NCBI RefSeq assembly: GCF_900168205.1
Contig: NZ_FUZE01000005.1
Coordinates: forward strand, 62,001 to 126,000
Origin: Chryseobacterium balustinum
Lineage (GTDB): Bacteria > Bacteroidota > Bacteroidia > Flavobacteriales > Weeksellaceae
DNA: 64,000 bases
Reading direction: 5' to 3'
The position numbers and the translations under genes were made by a program. The notes under the pieces are model-generated. The model worked only from the letters and a program-made list of their open reading frames with translations. It made no database searches and was not told the origin of the DNA. Position 1 is the first letter of the stretch, and each line of letters begins with the position of its first letter. Below, piece after piece: positions 35,115-43,801 of the stretch.

Positions 35115-36482
35115 CTTAGAAAAAATATTCCCCAACACCTCATCATTCGTCACTTCACCTGAAATTTCGCCAAGATGTTCTAAAGCATTTCTTAATTCAT
35201 AAGCCAACAACTCTGTTGAAATTTGAAAAGTAATCGCTTCTTTCACTTTATTCACGGCATCCAAAGATTTTCCTAAGGCTTCAAAGTGACGTTGATTGGT
35301 GATTACTACGTTGCTTTCTTCAGATTTTAGCTGCTCTACGTAAGAAGATAATTCGTTTTTTAAATCTTGCATATTTTGATTTTCAACAGCAGAAATGGTA
35401 ATGAAATCAAAATCTTGTGAGATTTCTTTTCTGAAAATATTTTCCACCAGCTCATATTGGGCAGGAGAAACTTCATCTATTTTCGTGGCGCAGATGATGA
35501 GTTTTAAATCATCTCTTTGTAAAGATTTTATCATTTCGATGTCTTCAGAAAAGTTTTCTGTGGCAGCATCGGCGAGGTAAACCAGAATATTGGCGTTTTC
35601 TACTTTCTCTTTTGCTTTTTTTACACCGATTGCTTCGATTTCATCAACTGTTTCACGCAGACCGGCAGTGTCAATTAATCTGAATGCATGACCTTTTATG
35701 TGAAGAATTTCTTCAATGGTATCTCTCGTTGTTCCGGCAATGTTGCTTACAATTGCTCTTTCCTCTTTCAATAAAGCGTTCAGAAGAGTTGATTTCCCGG
35801 CGTTTGGTTTTCCGATAATGGCAACGGCAGTTCCGTTTTTAATGGCATTTCCGTATTGAAAGCTTTCAATAAGAGAATTTAATTTTGCTTCAATTTTATC
35901 AAGTAATTGATTCAGGGCAGTCCTGTCTGCAAATTCAACGTCTTCTTCAGCAAAATCGAGTTCCAATTCAATTAAAGAAACAAAATTTAATAAATCGGTT
36001 CTTAAAAAAGAAATTTCGTTGGTTATTCCTCCTTTTAGCTGGTTTAAGGCTACTTTTCTTGAAGCTTCATTTTCTGAAGCAATCAAATCGGCAATCGATT
36101 CAGCCTGGCTTAAATCAATTCTTCCGTTCATGAAAGCCCGCATCGTAAATTCACCAGCTTTTGCCATTCTTGCTCCGTTTTTAATAAGAACTTCCAGAAT
36201 TTTCTTAGCAATATGTGGCGAACCGTGAAAAGAAATTTCCACAGAATCTTCAGCGGTAAAGGTTTTCGGAGCTTTAAAAACAGAAATCATCACTTCGTCA
36301 ATTACCTCATCGCCATCTTTTATAAATCCGTAATGAACAGTGTGTGACTGTGCTTTTTCGAGATTTTTACCGTCAAAAATTTTAGCTGAAACAGGAATTG
36401 CATCATCACCAGAAATTCTTATAATTCCGATGGCTCCGATTCCGTTGGCTGTGGCAAGTGCGCAGATAGTGTCATGATTCAT
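35097..36482 (-). CDS. mnmE: tRNA modification GTPase MnmE
   Basis: A 461-residue protein of standard length. The N-terminal tetrahydrofolate-binding domain begins MNHDTICALATANGIGAIGI. The central helical domain holds the G domain, with G1 GKPNAGKST near 226, G3 DTAG near 272 and G4 ATKID near 336. The C-terminal motif FCIGK carries the catalytic cysteine. With MnmG it makes cmnm5U at the wobble position of tRNA. It is complete despite hosting the island at its end. A TAAATTTG element ends only 4 bp before the ATG, so the transcript may be leaderless. Confidence 0.95.
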   Translation of the reverse strand: MNHDTICALATANGIGAIGIIRISGDDAIPVSAKIFDGKNLEKAQSHTVHYGFIKDGDEVIDEVMISVFKAPKTFTAEDSVEISFHGSPHIAKKILEVLIKNGARMAKAGEFTMRAFMNGRIDLSQAESIADLIASENEASRKVALNQLKGGITNEISFLRTDLLNFVSLIELELDFAEEDVEFADRTALNQLLDKIEAKLNSLIESFQYGNAIKNGTAVAIIGKPNAGKSTLLNALLKEERAIVSNIAGTTRDTIEEILHIKGHAFRLIDTAGLRETVDEIEAIGVKKAKEKVENANILVYLADAATENFSEDIEMIKSLQRDDLKLIICATKIDEVSPAQYELVENIFRKEISQDFDFITISAVENQNMQDLKNELSSYVEQLKSEESNVVITNQRHFEALGKSLDAVNKVKEAITFQISTELLAYELRNALEHLGEISGEVTNDEVLGNIFSKFCIGK

Positions 36483-36486
36483 TTTG

Positions 36487-36494
36487 CAAATTTA
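36487..36494 (-). promoter_or_regulatory. mnmE: TAAATTTG -7 element of mnmE
   Basis: On the minus strand TAAATTTG ends 4 nt before the mnmE ATG (TAAATTTG-CAAA-ATG). It matches the Bacteroidota -7 consensus. With the usual 4-8 nt to the start site, transcription would begin at or next to the A of the ATG. Confidence 0.5.
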
Positions 36495-36567
36495 CGGTTT
36501 TATATGAAAATTTTTTATGCTAATCTGCAAACAGATTTTTTCGGATTGAATTTTACCTAAAATTATT

Positions 36568-37149
36568 TTATTTAAGCTTTTCACCTAACGAATACACTTT
36601 TTCAATCCATTTTTGACGTTGCTCTTCTTTTGAATTTTTAATAACTCCTATATACGTAACTTTTACAGGCTTTACTCCGCAAAATTCTAAGGTAGATTTT
36701 TTGAGCTGATTGATACTTGGTCGTCCGTAAAATATTCTGTAATACCAACTTGGTTGATCTAATGTTGTAATGATGTGCGCTGTTTTACCTGTTAAAAATT
36801 TATCCCACCAAACCGAATTTTCACGATATTTAAATGCTAAACCGGGAAGAAAAAGACGGTCGATAAAACCTTTTGTAATCGCAGGAAGTCCGCCCCACCA
36901 AACGGGATGTATCCAAACCAAATGATCTGCCCATTGTATGATTTCCCAGGCTTTTATTAAATCAGGTTCCAATTCCATTCTTTTTTGATACCCAAACTGC
37001 AGATTGGGATTGAACTCCAAATCTGCAATGGTAATTTCCTGAATTTCTGCTCCTGAATGCACAGCTCCTTTTTTATAAGCTTCTGCGAGACCAAAGTTGA
37101 AGGAATCTCTGTTAGGATGTCCATTAATGATAAGAATTTTTTTCATCAT
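36568..37149 (-). CDS. NAD(P)H-dependent quinone reductase (flavodoxin fold)
   Basis: A 193-residue MdaB/KefF-type flavoprotein: KILIINGHPNRDSFN forms the FMN phosphate loop, and WADHLVWIHPVWWGGLPAI is the conserved middle motif, followed by FIDRLFLPGLAFKY. Enzymes of this family carry out two-electron reduction of quinones or drugs. The start overlaps the stop of the preceding dehydrogenase gene by 4 bp, and a Crp-type regulator lies further upstream, so the three probably form one redox-responsive group. Confidence 0.85.
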   Translation of the reverse strand: MMKKILIINGHPNRDSFNFGLAEAYKKGAVHSGAEIQEITIADLEFNPNLQFGYQKRMELEPDLIKAWEIIQWADHLVWIHPVWWGGLPAITKGFIDRLFLPGLAFKYRENSVWWDKFLTGKTAHIITTLDQPSWYYRIFYGRPSINQLKKSTLEFCGVKPVKVTYIGVIKNSKEEQRQKWIEKVYSLGEKLK

Positions 37150-38168
37150 CTAGTTTTTATATGGATAGTTTCATAATTATTAAGTGATTTGAAAAGTGAA
37201 TCCGGCTGATGCAGCTGATGGCTGAAATAGATATTATTTTCAAGTTTATTTTTCAGCAGTTCTTCTGAATGTAAAACTGCGGATAATGCTGTGAGTTCTG
37301 CCTGTCCTTTCTTACTCTGAAGGCTTACTTTCTTAACTTCATTTTTATTTTTAATAACAATTTCAAAAACCGATTGGTCTCCATTGCCACTTGATCCGAA
37401 AATCATTTTTCTCTCTTTTAAAGATAAAATATTAAAAACCCTCAAACTTTGAAATGCTCCGAGCAACCAGGTGATGAACTTTGAATTATAGGTCATTTTC
37501 ACACTTACATTCGGTATTTTTTCAATTTTGTTTAATATATACAAATCGGGTACATCAAAATTGTAAGCCGTCCGCTTTCCTATTCCAAAATCAAAGGTGA
37601 AATATTCGGAGTTTAAAAAGTGTTTTATAGAAACAGGCTGGTTATTTTTATAATTAAAAAAAGGCTTTGCTACGTTTTCCGCCATAAAATGAGCCGAACT
37701 TTCACCCGCCAGGTCTTTTACTGAATAATAAACAAAAAGTTTTACTTCTTCAATATTTTTCATCTGGCCGGCTGCATCATTCACTAATCCGCTTACAATA
37801 CCGCCCATCCATCCTGAACTAAAAACAATCCTGCTGCTGATACGCTGCCTTTTTGCAAAATCATAGGCTTTCATAAGATCCGGAGTGGGTTTCGTAATAT
37901 CTAAATAATCGATATTATTTTTAATAGCGAAATCAAGAATCTGGTCTTCTTTGTCATTCACAGACAGTATGATCAAATTGATATTTTTTTCAAGAATAGT
38001 TTTAAATGTCTGTGGTTTGGTAACATCAATTACCAGATCATTTTCTGTTTTCCCTTCTCTTCTTCCTCCAATAAAAATTGTATAATGTGGATTCCTTGAT
38101 CTAAGAATCCGGGCGATTGTTTTACCGACCATTCCGCTTCCGCCGATAATTAAAATGTTTGACTGCAT
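37146..38168 (-). CDS. Saccharopine dehydrogenase-like NAD(P)-binding protein
   Basis: A 340-residue protein with an N-terminal Rossmann fold (ILIIGGSGMVGKTIARIL, G-x-G-x-x-G) followed by a second mixed domain, as in the saccharopine dehydrogenase-like family. The substrate cannot be predicted. Its stop codon overlaps the start of the quinone reductase gene by 4 bp, so the two are translated together. The upstream Crp-type gene ends 53 bp before it. Confidence 0.7.
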   Translation of the reverse strand: MQSNILIIGGSGMVGKTIARILRSRNPHYTIFIGGRREGKTENDLVIDVTKPQTFKTILEKNINLIILSVNDKEDQILDFAIKNNIDYLDITKPTPDLMKAYDFAKRQRISSRIVFSSGWMGGIVSGLVNDAAGQMKNIEEVKLFVYYSVKDLAGESSAHFMAENVAKPFFNYKNNQPVSIKHFLNSEYFTFDFGIGKRTAYNFDVPDLYILNKIEKIPNVSVKMTYNSKFITWLLGAFQSLRVFNILSLKERKMIFGSSGNGDQSVFEIVIKNKNEVKKVSLQSKKGQAELTALSAVLHSEELLKNKLENNIYFSHQLHQPDSLFKSLNNYETIHIKTR

Positions 38169-38221
38169 CTATTTTTTTTACAAAATTATAGAGTTGCAAT
38201 ATCAATCAACAGGACAAATGT

Positions 38222-38788
38222 CTAAAAAGAAATCTCTTTCCTGATACGGCTCAAATGTCTTTGGGTAATGCCTAAATAAGAAGCTAAATGTTGTAAGGGA
38301 ATTTGCTGAATATAATTTGGCTGGTTTTCAATTAAAAAACCATATCTCTGTGCTGCACTGTCTCGTTGAAGCTGGAAAAAACGTTTTTCAAGTTCCAGAT
38401 ATTCTTGTTCTGCAACTATTCTGAGAAATTCATTCCATTTCGGATTTTCAGAGGCAAGTTTTTGAATTTTTTCTTTCTTAATGATCAATAGGGTAGCGTC
38501 TGAAATGGCCTGCATATTTTCTATGCTTGGTTTATCGGAAATAAATGAAGAATAAGAAGCCATCAAATCATTAGGAAACCTAAAACAATATGTATTATCT
38601 TTTCCCTCATCTGAAGTATAAAAAGATCTGAAGATTCCAGATTGTATAAAAGCGATTTCTTTACATTTTTCGCCTTCTTTTACAAAAAAATCATTTTTTG
38701 TGAGCATTCTTTCTTCAAAAAAAGTTAAAAGATTGTCTATTTCATTTTGTGAAAACAGATTGAAACTTTGAAAGAACTGCTGAATCAT
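38222..38788 (-). CDS. Crp/Fnr-family transcriptional regulator
   Basis: A 188-residue protein with an N-terminal cyclic-nucleotide-binding fold (about 20-120; EGEKCKEIAFIQSGIFRSFY) and a C-terminal recognition helix (LQHLASYLGITQRHLSRIRK). No Fnr-type cysteine cluster is visible. The family often regulates adjacent redox genes, which here are a dehydrogenase and a quinone reductase encoded downstream on the same strand. It may also bind no ligand, as with many flavobacterial members. Confidence 0.85.
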   Translation of the reverse strand: MIQQFFQSFNLFSQNEIDNLLTFFEERMLTKNDFFVKEGEKCKEIAFIQSGIFRSFYTSDEGKDNTYCFRFPNDLMASYSSFISDKPSIENMQAISDATLLIIKKEKIQKLASENPKWNEFLRIVAEQEYLELEKRFFQLQRDSAAQRYGFLIENQPNYIQQIPLQHLASYLGITQRHLSRIRKEISF

Positions 38789-38843
38789 TGAGTAAATAAA
38801 TTATGTTGTTAATCGTAACAAATTTAAGTAAAGATTTTGCAGT

Positions 38844-38880
38844 AAAAAAAACACCACCTCTATTAAATAGAGATGATGTT
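38844..38880 (-). terminator. Intrinsic terminator
   Basis: On the minus strand arms AACATCATCTCTAT and ATAGAGGTGGTGTT pair fully if G-U pairs are allowed, with a TTA loop and a run of Ts after the stem (complement of 38844-38850). It ends transcripts entering from the right before the Crp-type gene. Confidence 0.7.
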
Positions 38881-39009
38881 AAAGGATATTAGTTTTTTAG
38901 TATATAACTGTGATCGGTTTTGTAAGCACAAAAATAGTTGATAAGAATTTATTTTTCATCAGGATATACCTCATAAATAATACCGTAAAAATACGGTTGC
39001 ATAAAATAA

Positions 39010-39041
39010 AATTGTCCTGCAAAGAATCTTGCAGGACAATT
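39010..39041 (-). terminator. Intrinsic terminator of the aminopeptidase gene
   Basis: Thirteen-base perfect arms AATTGTCCTGCAA and TTGCAGGACAATT flank a 6-nt loop. On the minus strand TTTATTTTATG follows. It lies 32 bp after the stop of the aminopeptidase P gene. The 129 bp between this and the next terminator hold no clear gene. Confidence 0.75.
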
Positions 39042-39072
39042 ATTATAATTTGTATCAGAATAATTAATTCTT

Positions 39073-40842
39073 TTAAAGTGGGCTCACAAGTGATAAAAAC
39101 CAATCTTTTACTTCACCTTCCAAATGTGGAGCCAATTTTTCTTCACAAGTTTTATGATAAGAATTTAGCCAAATGATTTCATCCTCAGAAAGAATTTCTT
39201 TGACGATGGTATCTTTAAAGAACGGACAGAACGTCAATGTTTCAAATTCATAAAAAGTTCCAGATCCTGTGGTTTCTGATTCTTTTACGGCAATCAGATT
39301 TTCATGGCGAATTCCGTATTCGCCTTCTACATAATATCCAGGCTCATTTGAAACAACCATTCCAACTAAAAGTTCCTGCGGATTCATATCTTTTCTGATA
39401 TTTTGCGGACCTTCATGTACATTCATAAAGCTTCCAACTCCGTGACCTGTTCCGTGATTGTAGTCTTTTCCGTTCATCCATAAAGGAAGTCTTGCAATCG
39501 CATCAAGCTGAACTCCTCTTGTTCCTTTTGGGAATTTCACCATCGATAAACGGATCATTCCCTGTAAAACGAGGGTAGAATTGGTTTTGAACTCTTCAGA
39601 AACAGCTCCTAAAGCTAAAGTTCTTGTAATATCTGTTGTTCCTTCTAAATATTGACCTCCTGAATCAACCAAAATACTTGCGTCATTGGTCACTTCTTTG
39701 CTTCCTTCACTTTTTGCAGAATAGTGCATCATGGCACCGTTGTCTTTGTACCCAACGATACTTCCGAAACTTTCACCCACAAAATTTTCTCCTGCAGCAC
39801 GGAATTCTCTCAGCTTTTTACCAATAGAATATTCGTTCATGGTTTCTTTTCCAGCATTGTGCGTTAACCAGTAAAGGAATTTTACCATTGCAACACCGTC
39901 TCTTGCCATTACTTTTCTGAATCCTTCCAACTCAGTTTCGTTTTTCTGAGCCTTCATCAGGTTTCCGGGAACAGCAGCTTTTACAAATTCATTGTCAATT
40001 TTTAAAGCTTCAAAAATAGATTGGTTGCTGTTTGGTGAAACTAAAACTTTTTCGTTTTTGATAGTTCTTAAATGATTGTTGAATTCTTCGTAAGGCATCA
40101 TTTTTACAAATGATTCATCCATTTGTTTTCTGGCTTCAACTTCCATTTTTTCAAGGTCGGTAAACAGAATTGCATCATTTTTAGTGATTAAAATATATCC
40201 TAAAAATACAGGATTGCTTTCTACGTCGCTTCCTCTTAAGTTCAACGTCCAAGCAACATCATCAAGACTTGAAATCACATGAACGGTAACTTCCTGCTCT
40301 TCCATTTTTTGACGGATTGCAGAGATTTTATCTGTTACAGATTTTCCTGCTCTGTCTAATGGATGCACGAAAATCGGGTTTTTAGAAGGAGTTCCTCTTT
40401 CTTTCCAAACCTCTTTTAATAAAGGAGAATCAACTAAGGTTAAATTTTTAGCGTTCAGTTTTTGGTATAAAAGTTCCCAGTTTGAATGCGAAGTTGCGAA
40501 TGCATTGACTGCGACTTTTCCATTGGCAGGAATTTCAGAGATAATCCAATCGATATAATTGGGCGTTCCTTCCATTCCGTCTTTGAAAAGATCGATTCCT
40601 GAACCAGCCAATTCGATCGGAGCTTGCGTGAAATATCTTCCGTCCGTCCAAAGCCCGGCTTTATCTTTAGTAATTACTACAAAACCTGCTGAACCAAGAA
40701 AACCTGAAAGCCAAGCTCTTTCTTGCCATTCTTCGGGTAAATATTCGCTCATGTGAGGATCTGCAGAATATACTATAAATGCATCAACATTATTTTTCTG
40801 CATTTCTTCACGAAGCGCAGCTACTTTTTCCTTTGAAGTCAT
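39073..40842 (-). CDS. Aminopeptidase P family (Xaa-Pro) metallopeptidase
   Basis: A 589-residue three-domain enzyme of the long APP1 type. Two creatinase N-terminal domains (residues 1-310) precede the pita-bread catalytic domain. Metal ligands are visible: ILVDSGGQYLEGTTDITRT (two Asp), NHGTGHGVGSF (His), SNEPGYYVEGEYG (Glu) and RHENLIAV (Glu). It removes an N-terminal residue preceding proline and is cytoplasmic, with no signal peptide. It is a single-gene unit with its own terminator. Confidence 0.9.
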   Translation of the reverse strand: MTSKEKVAALREEMQKNNVDAFIVYSADPHMSEYLPEEWQERAWLSGFLGSAGFVVITKDKAGLWTDGRYFTQAPIELAGSGIDLFKDGMEGTPNYIDWIISEIPANGKVAVNAFATSHSNWELLYQKLNAKNLTLVDSPLLKEVWKERGTPSKNPIFVHPLDRAGKSVTDKISAIRQKMEEQEVTVHVISSLDDVAWTLNLRGSDVESNPVFLGYILITKNDAILFTDLEKMEVEARKQMDESFVKMMPYEEFNNHLRTIKNEKVLVSPNSNQSIFEALKIDNEFVKAAVPGNLMKAQKNETELEGFRKVMARDGVAMVKFLYWLTHNAGKETMNEYSIGKKLREFRAAGENFVGESFGSIVGYKDNGAMMHYSAKSEGSKEVTNDASILVDSGGQYLEGTTDITRTLALGAVSEEFKTNSTLVLQGMIRLSMVKFPKGTRGVQLDAIARLPLWMNGKDYNHGTGHGVGSFMNVHEGPQNIRKDMNPQELLVGMVVSNEPGYYVEGEYGIRHENLIAVKESETTGSGTFYEFETLTFCPFFKDTIVKEILSEDEIIWLNSYHKTCEEKLAPHLEGEVKDWFLSLVSPL

Positions 40843-41056
40843 TTTTCTATCAATTTTAAAGACGTGAAGTTACGAAAAAATGCAGTTTTAAAGTGTTTTT
40901 AATCAAAAATATTCTTGATTATCAGCTATAATTTTAAATCAGATTTGAAAAATAATTTTAATGAGTTAAGGAAAAACTAACAGAATTCAGATACCACATC
41001 AAGTCGATATCATAAAAAAATTAACTTTTTGGAAAGATTATTGCAGTATCGGCAAC

Positions 41057-41494
41057 ATGGGAACGCAAAACTATAATAACCACAGAAAATTTTATCCGCC
41101 GCATCATTTCATTTATCTGCCATTGTTGCTAATAGCGGAAATTTTTGGAGTTTATAAAATATTTAATGATTCAGAAAACCAACTGTTGTGGGTACTGTTT
41201 TCAGTTCTTATATTTTTAATGCTCTATTTAGCCCTTATGGTGCGTCAACATTATGCACTGGGGCTTCAAAATCGTTTAGTAAGACTTGAATTTAAGCAAA
41301 GATATTTTGAGCTATTCAACAAAAGATCAGATGAAGTGGAAGAGAAGCTGAATTTTGGACAAATCGCGGCTTTGAGATTTGCTTATGATGAAGAATTTAA
41401 AGAGCTTTTATATAAAGCTTTAAATGAAAATATTTCAGGAGATCAGATCAAAAAATCCATTAAAAAGTGGAGACCAGATCACCATCGAATTTAA
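41057..41494 (+). CDS. DUF6526-like inner-membrane protein
   Basis: A 145-residue protein with two adjacent membrane helices (about 17-37 and 45-63: FIYLPLLLIAEIFGVYKIF and LLWVLFSVLIFLMLYLALMV), then a charged helical cytoplasmic tail. It begins MGTQNYNNHRKFYPPHHF. This layout is common and conserved in Flavobacteriia with unknown function. A small lipoprotein gene and a topoisomerase gene follow on the same strand within 210 bp. Confidence 0.7.
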   Translation: MGTQNYNNHRKFYPPHHFIYLPLLLIAEIFGVYKIFNDSENQLLWVLFSVLIFLMLYLALMVRQHYALGLQNRLVRLEFKQRYFELFNKRSDEVEEKLNFGQIAALRFAYDEEFKELLYKALNENISGDQIKKSIKKWRPDHHRI

Positions 41495-41522
41495 AATAAT
41501 TAACAACCTAAATTATATTACT

Positions 41523-41690
41523 ATGAAAAAGTGGACTTTATACAGCATGACTATTCTTAGTTTAATGCTACTTACAAGCTGTGAAGCAGTAGAAACAATC
41601 TTTAAAGCAGGAATGTGGTGGGGAATCATTCTGGTTGCAGGAGTGGTAGGAATTTTAGTATGGCTTTTCTCTCGGGGTAAGAACTCATAA
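41523..41690 (+). CDS. Small lipoprotein with membrane helix
   Basis: A 55-residue protein from ATG 41523 (MKKWTLYSMTILSLMLLTSC); the longer frame from 41424 overlaps the preceding gene and is rejected. The lipobox LLTSC predicts lipid attachment at Cys20. A second hydrophobic segment follows (WWGIILVAGVVGILVWLFS). Function is unknown. It is in a short plus-strand group with the DUF6526-like and topoisomerase genes. Confidence 0.65.
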   Translation: MKKWTLYSMTILSLMLLTSCEAVETIFKAGMWWGIILVAGVVGILVWLFSRGKNS

Positions 41691-41699
41691 CCAATTTTT

Positions 41700-42803
41700 A
41701 TGGAACAATCAGACTTAGAGATTATTTCTCATCTTAAGCCATCGAAGATTGTAAAAATTATGAAAGATCCGGTAGCTTCTGCAAAGGCGGTAAATCTTAT
41801 TTACACTTCCGATGCAGAAACTTCCGGAATTATTCGTAGAAAAAGAGGCAAAAAATACCTGTATTATAAAGACGGCGAAAAAATTAAAAACAAGGATGAA
41901 ATTGCAAGAATTAATAGCTTGGTGATTCCTCCGGCTTGGGAAAATGTATGGATCTGTGCTTTAGACAACGGTCATCTTCAGGCGACAGGATTTGATGCAA
42001 GAAAACGAAAGCAGTATAGATATCATTCACTTTGGAGTGCTCTTCGAAATCATACCAAATTTTACAGAATGCTGCAGTTTGGTTATGCTTTACCGGAAAT
42101 CCGTCTGCAACTTGAAAAAGATCTGGCTTTAAGAAATTTTGAAAAGCGAAAAATTTTGGCTTTGATTGTCAGTTTAATGCAACGCACCAATATTCGTATT
42201 GGGAATAGTATTTACGAAAAACTCTACGGTTCTTTTGGTTTGACCACTTTAAAGGGGAAACACGTAAAAGTAGAAGGACAAAAAATTAATTTTTCATTTA
42301 AAGGTAAAAAAGGAGTTATGCATGATGTCAAGCTGAAAAGCAAAAGATTGGCAAAACTAATTATGAAATGCAAAGAAATTCCGGGAAAAGAGCTTTTTCA
42401 ATATATTGATGATGAGGGAATAAGACATTCTGTAGATTCTGGAATGGTGAATGATTATATTAAAGAAATCAGCGGTGAAGATTTTACAGCTAAAGATTTC
42501 AGAACTTGGTCTGGAACGGTGAATGCTTTAATTGCCTTTAAAGAAATCGGCTATGCTGAAAATAATTCGCAATACAAAAAGAAAGTAAAAGCAGCATTAG
42601 ATATTGTTGCAGAGCATCTTGGAAATACAAGTACAGTTTGCCGAAAATATTACGTGCATCCTTTGGTGATCAATTTGTACGAAAATAATTCTATCAAAAA
42701 ATATCTTGATCAGCTCGAAATTATTGAAGAAAATGATGGTAAAGCAGATTTGACACAGGAAGAGAAATTGGTTTTAAAAATTCTGGAAAAAGAAAAAATG
42801 TAA
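41700..42803 (+). CDS. DNA topoisomerase IB
   Basis: A 367-residue eukaryotic-type (poxvirus-like) topoisomerase IB. Motifs include IPPAWENVWICALDNGHLQA, GFDARKRKQYRYHSLW, LALIVSLMQRTNIRIGN (first catalytic Arg region), FRTWSGTVNALIAF (second) and, near the C-terminus, VCRKYYVHP, which holds the nucleophilic tyrosine. It relaxes supercoils in an ATP-independent way. The gene ends exactly where the convergent AraC gene ends. Confidence 0.9.
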   Translation: MEQSDLEIISHLKPSKIVKIMKDPVASAKAVNLIYTSDAETSGIIRRKRGKKYLYYKDGEKIKNKDEIARINSLVIPPAWENVWICALDNGHLQATGFDARKRKQYRYHSLWSALRNHTKFYRMLQFGYALPEIRLQLEKDLALRNFEKRKILALIVSLMQRTNIRIGNSIYEKLYGSFGLTTLKGKHVKVEGQKINFSFKGKKGVMHDVKLKSKRLAKLIMKCKEIPGKELFQYIDDEGIRHSVDSGMVNDYIKEISGEDFTAKDFRTWSGTVNALIAFKEIGYAENNSQYKKKVKAALDIVAEHLGNTSTVCRKYYVHPLVINLYENNSIKKYLDQLEIIEENDGKADLTQEEKLVLKILEKEKM

Positions 42804-43679
42804 CTATTTAATCAAAAACTGATTCCTGTATGCAGTCGGTGTAATTCCCGTAATTCTCTTAAAAAGCTGTGCAAAGTGTGAGGCTGTGTGAAAATTGAGT
42901 TCATAAGCAATCTCGGCAATATCTTTACTCGACTGAAGTAATGCTTTACTGTAATTGATATCAATTTCATTAATCCATTGTTTGGGCGATTTTTTAGTAA
43001 CATTTTTTACACATTTGTTAAGATAGCTTTCGGTAACCGATAATTTATCTGCAAAAAAGGCAACACGCTTTTCATTAATGTGATATTTAAACAACAAATC
43101 TCTGAATTGAAGCGATACTTCCATTGCACGGGTAACCGATCGGTGATGTGAATTTGAATCTGAATTCAGCATTTTTATCAGAATTAGGTGTAGCATTGTA
43201 ATCGTCACATCATTTACATTCAAATTATTAAGCCATAATTCCTGTTCCATAATAGAAAGAAGCTGGGTAATGGTTTCGTACGTTAAAGCATCCTGTTTTA
43301 GGAAAGGATTCATAAAGAAAATACTTGTCGAGTGCTTTGGAAGCTCTTGTTCAGACAGAATATTGTTTTCGTACGCCAGAAAAAAACCTTCAATATCATC
43401 GGAAAGTTCTAAAGTGGCGGTAATAGTTCCCTGTTTAATAAAAATAACACCGCCTTTTTCGGCTGCATATTCTTTATTTTCAAGATACTGTTTGAGATGT
43501 CCGTTGGTGACGAAAATAATAAAATTAAAAGTCGTGCGATAGGGAATCACCGGCATTAAAATCCCTTTCAGATAATCTTCCAGCCTGTAAAGTTGTATAT
43601 CTGCGTTGTTGGCTAATATTTTTTCCGTAATGTTGGGAAGGAAAAGTTTTTTGTACTGAAAATTGGATAATATTTCCAT
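42804..43679 (-). CDS. AraC-family transcriptional regulator
   Basis: A 291-residue protein with an N-terminal cupin-type sensor (about 1-160) and a C-terminal pair of HTH motifs (KRVAFFADKLSVTESYLNK and IAEIAYELNFHTASHFAQLF followed by GITPTAYR). This layout is typical of AraC regulators of metabolic or stress genes. It lies next to a urease-associated TonB receptor gene but 122 bp away, with no direct evidence of a link. Confidence 0.88.
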   Translation of the reverse strand: MEILSNFQYKKLFLPNITEKILANNADIQLYRLEDYLKGILMPVIPYRTTFNFIIFVTNGHLKQYLENKEYAAEKGGVIFIKQGTITATLELSDDIEGFFLAYENNILSEQELPKHSTSIFFMNPFLKQDALTYETITQLLSIMEQELWLNNLNVNDVTITMLHLILIKMLNSDSNSHHRSVTRAMEVSLQFRDLLFKYHINEKRVAFFADKLSVTESYLNKCVKNVTKKSPKQWINEIDINYSKALLQSSKDIAEIAYELNFHTASHFAQLFKRITGITPTAYRNQFLIK

Positions 43680-43801
43680 CTGAAGAAAATGTTTATTCTT
43701 TTGTATTTTGATTAACTAAGATATAAAAAGTACAATAAATAAGTTTCTGTTTTAATGTAAATCAACTGCTTAGAATATTGTACTTTTTACTTGATTATAT
43801 A

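Noticed and set aside
38881..39009. Small gene between two terminators
   Set aside because: The reading frames are shadows of neighbours with no start or domain. A small RNA cannot be excluded, but nothing supports it.
39067..39084. GTGGGCTC as a second guide target
   Set aside because: Only 8 bases match and it lies at the end of the aminopeptidase gene on the wrong side of any promoter. Such a match is expected by chance.
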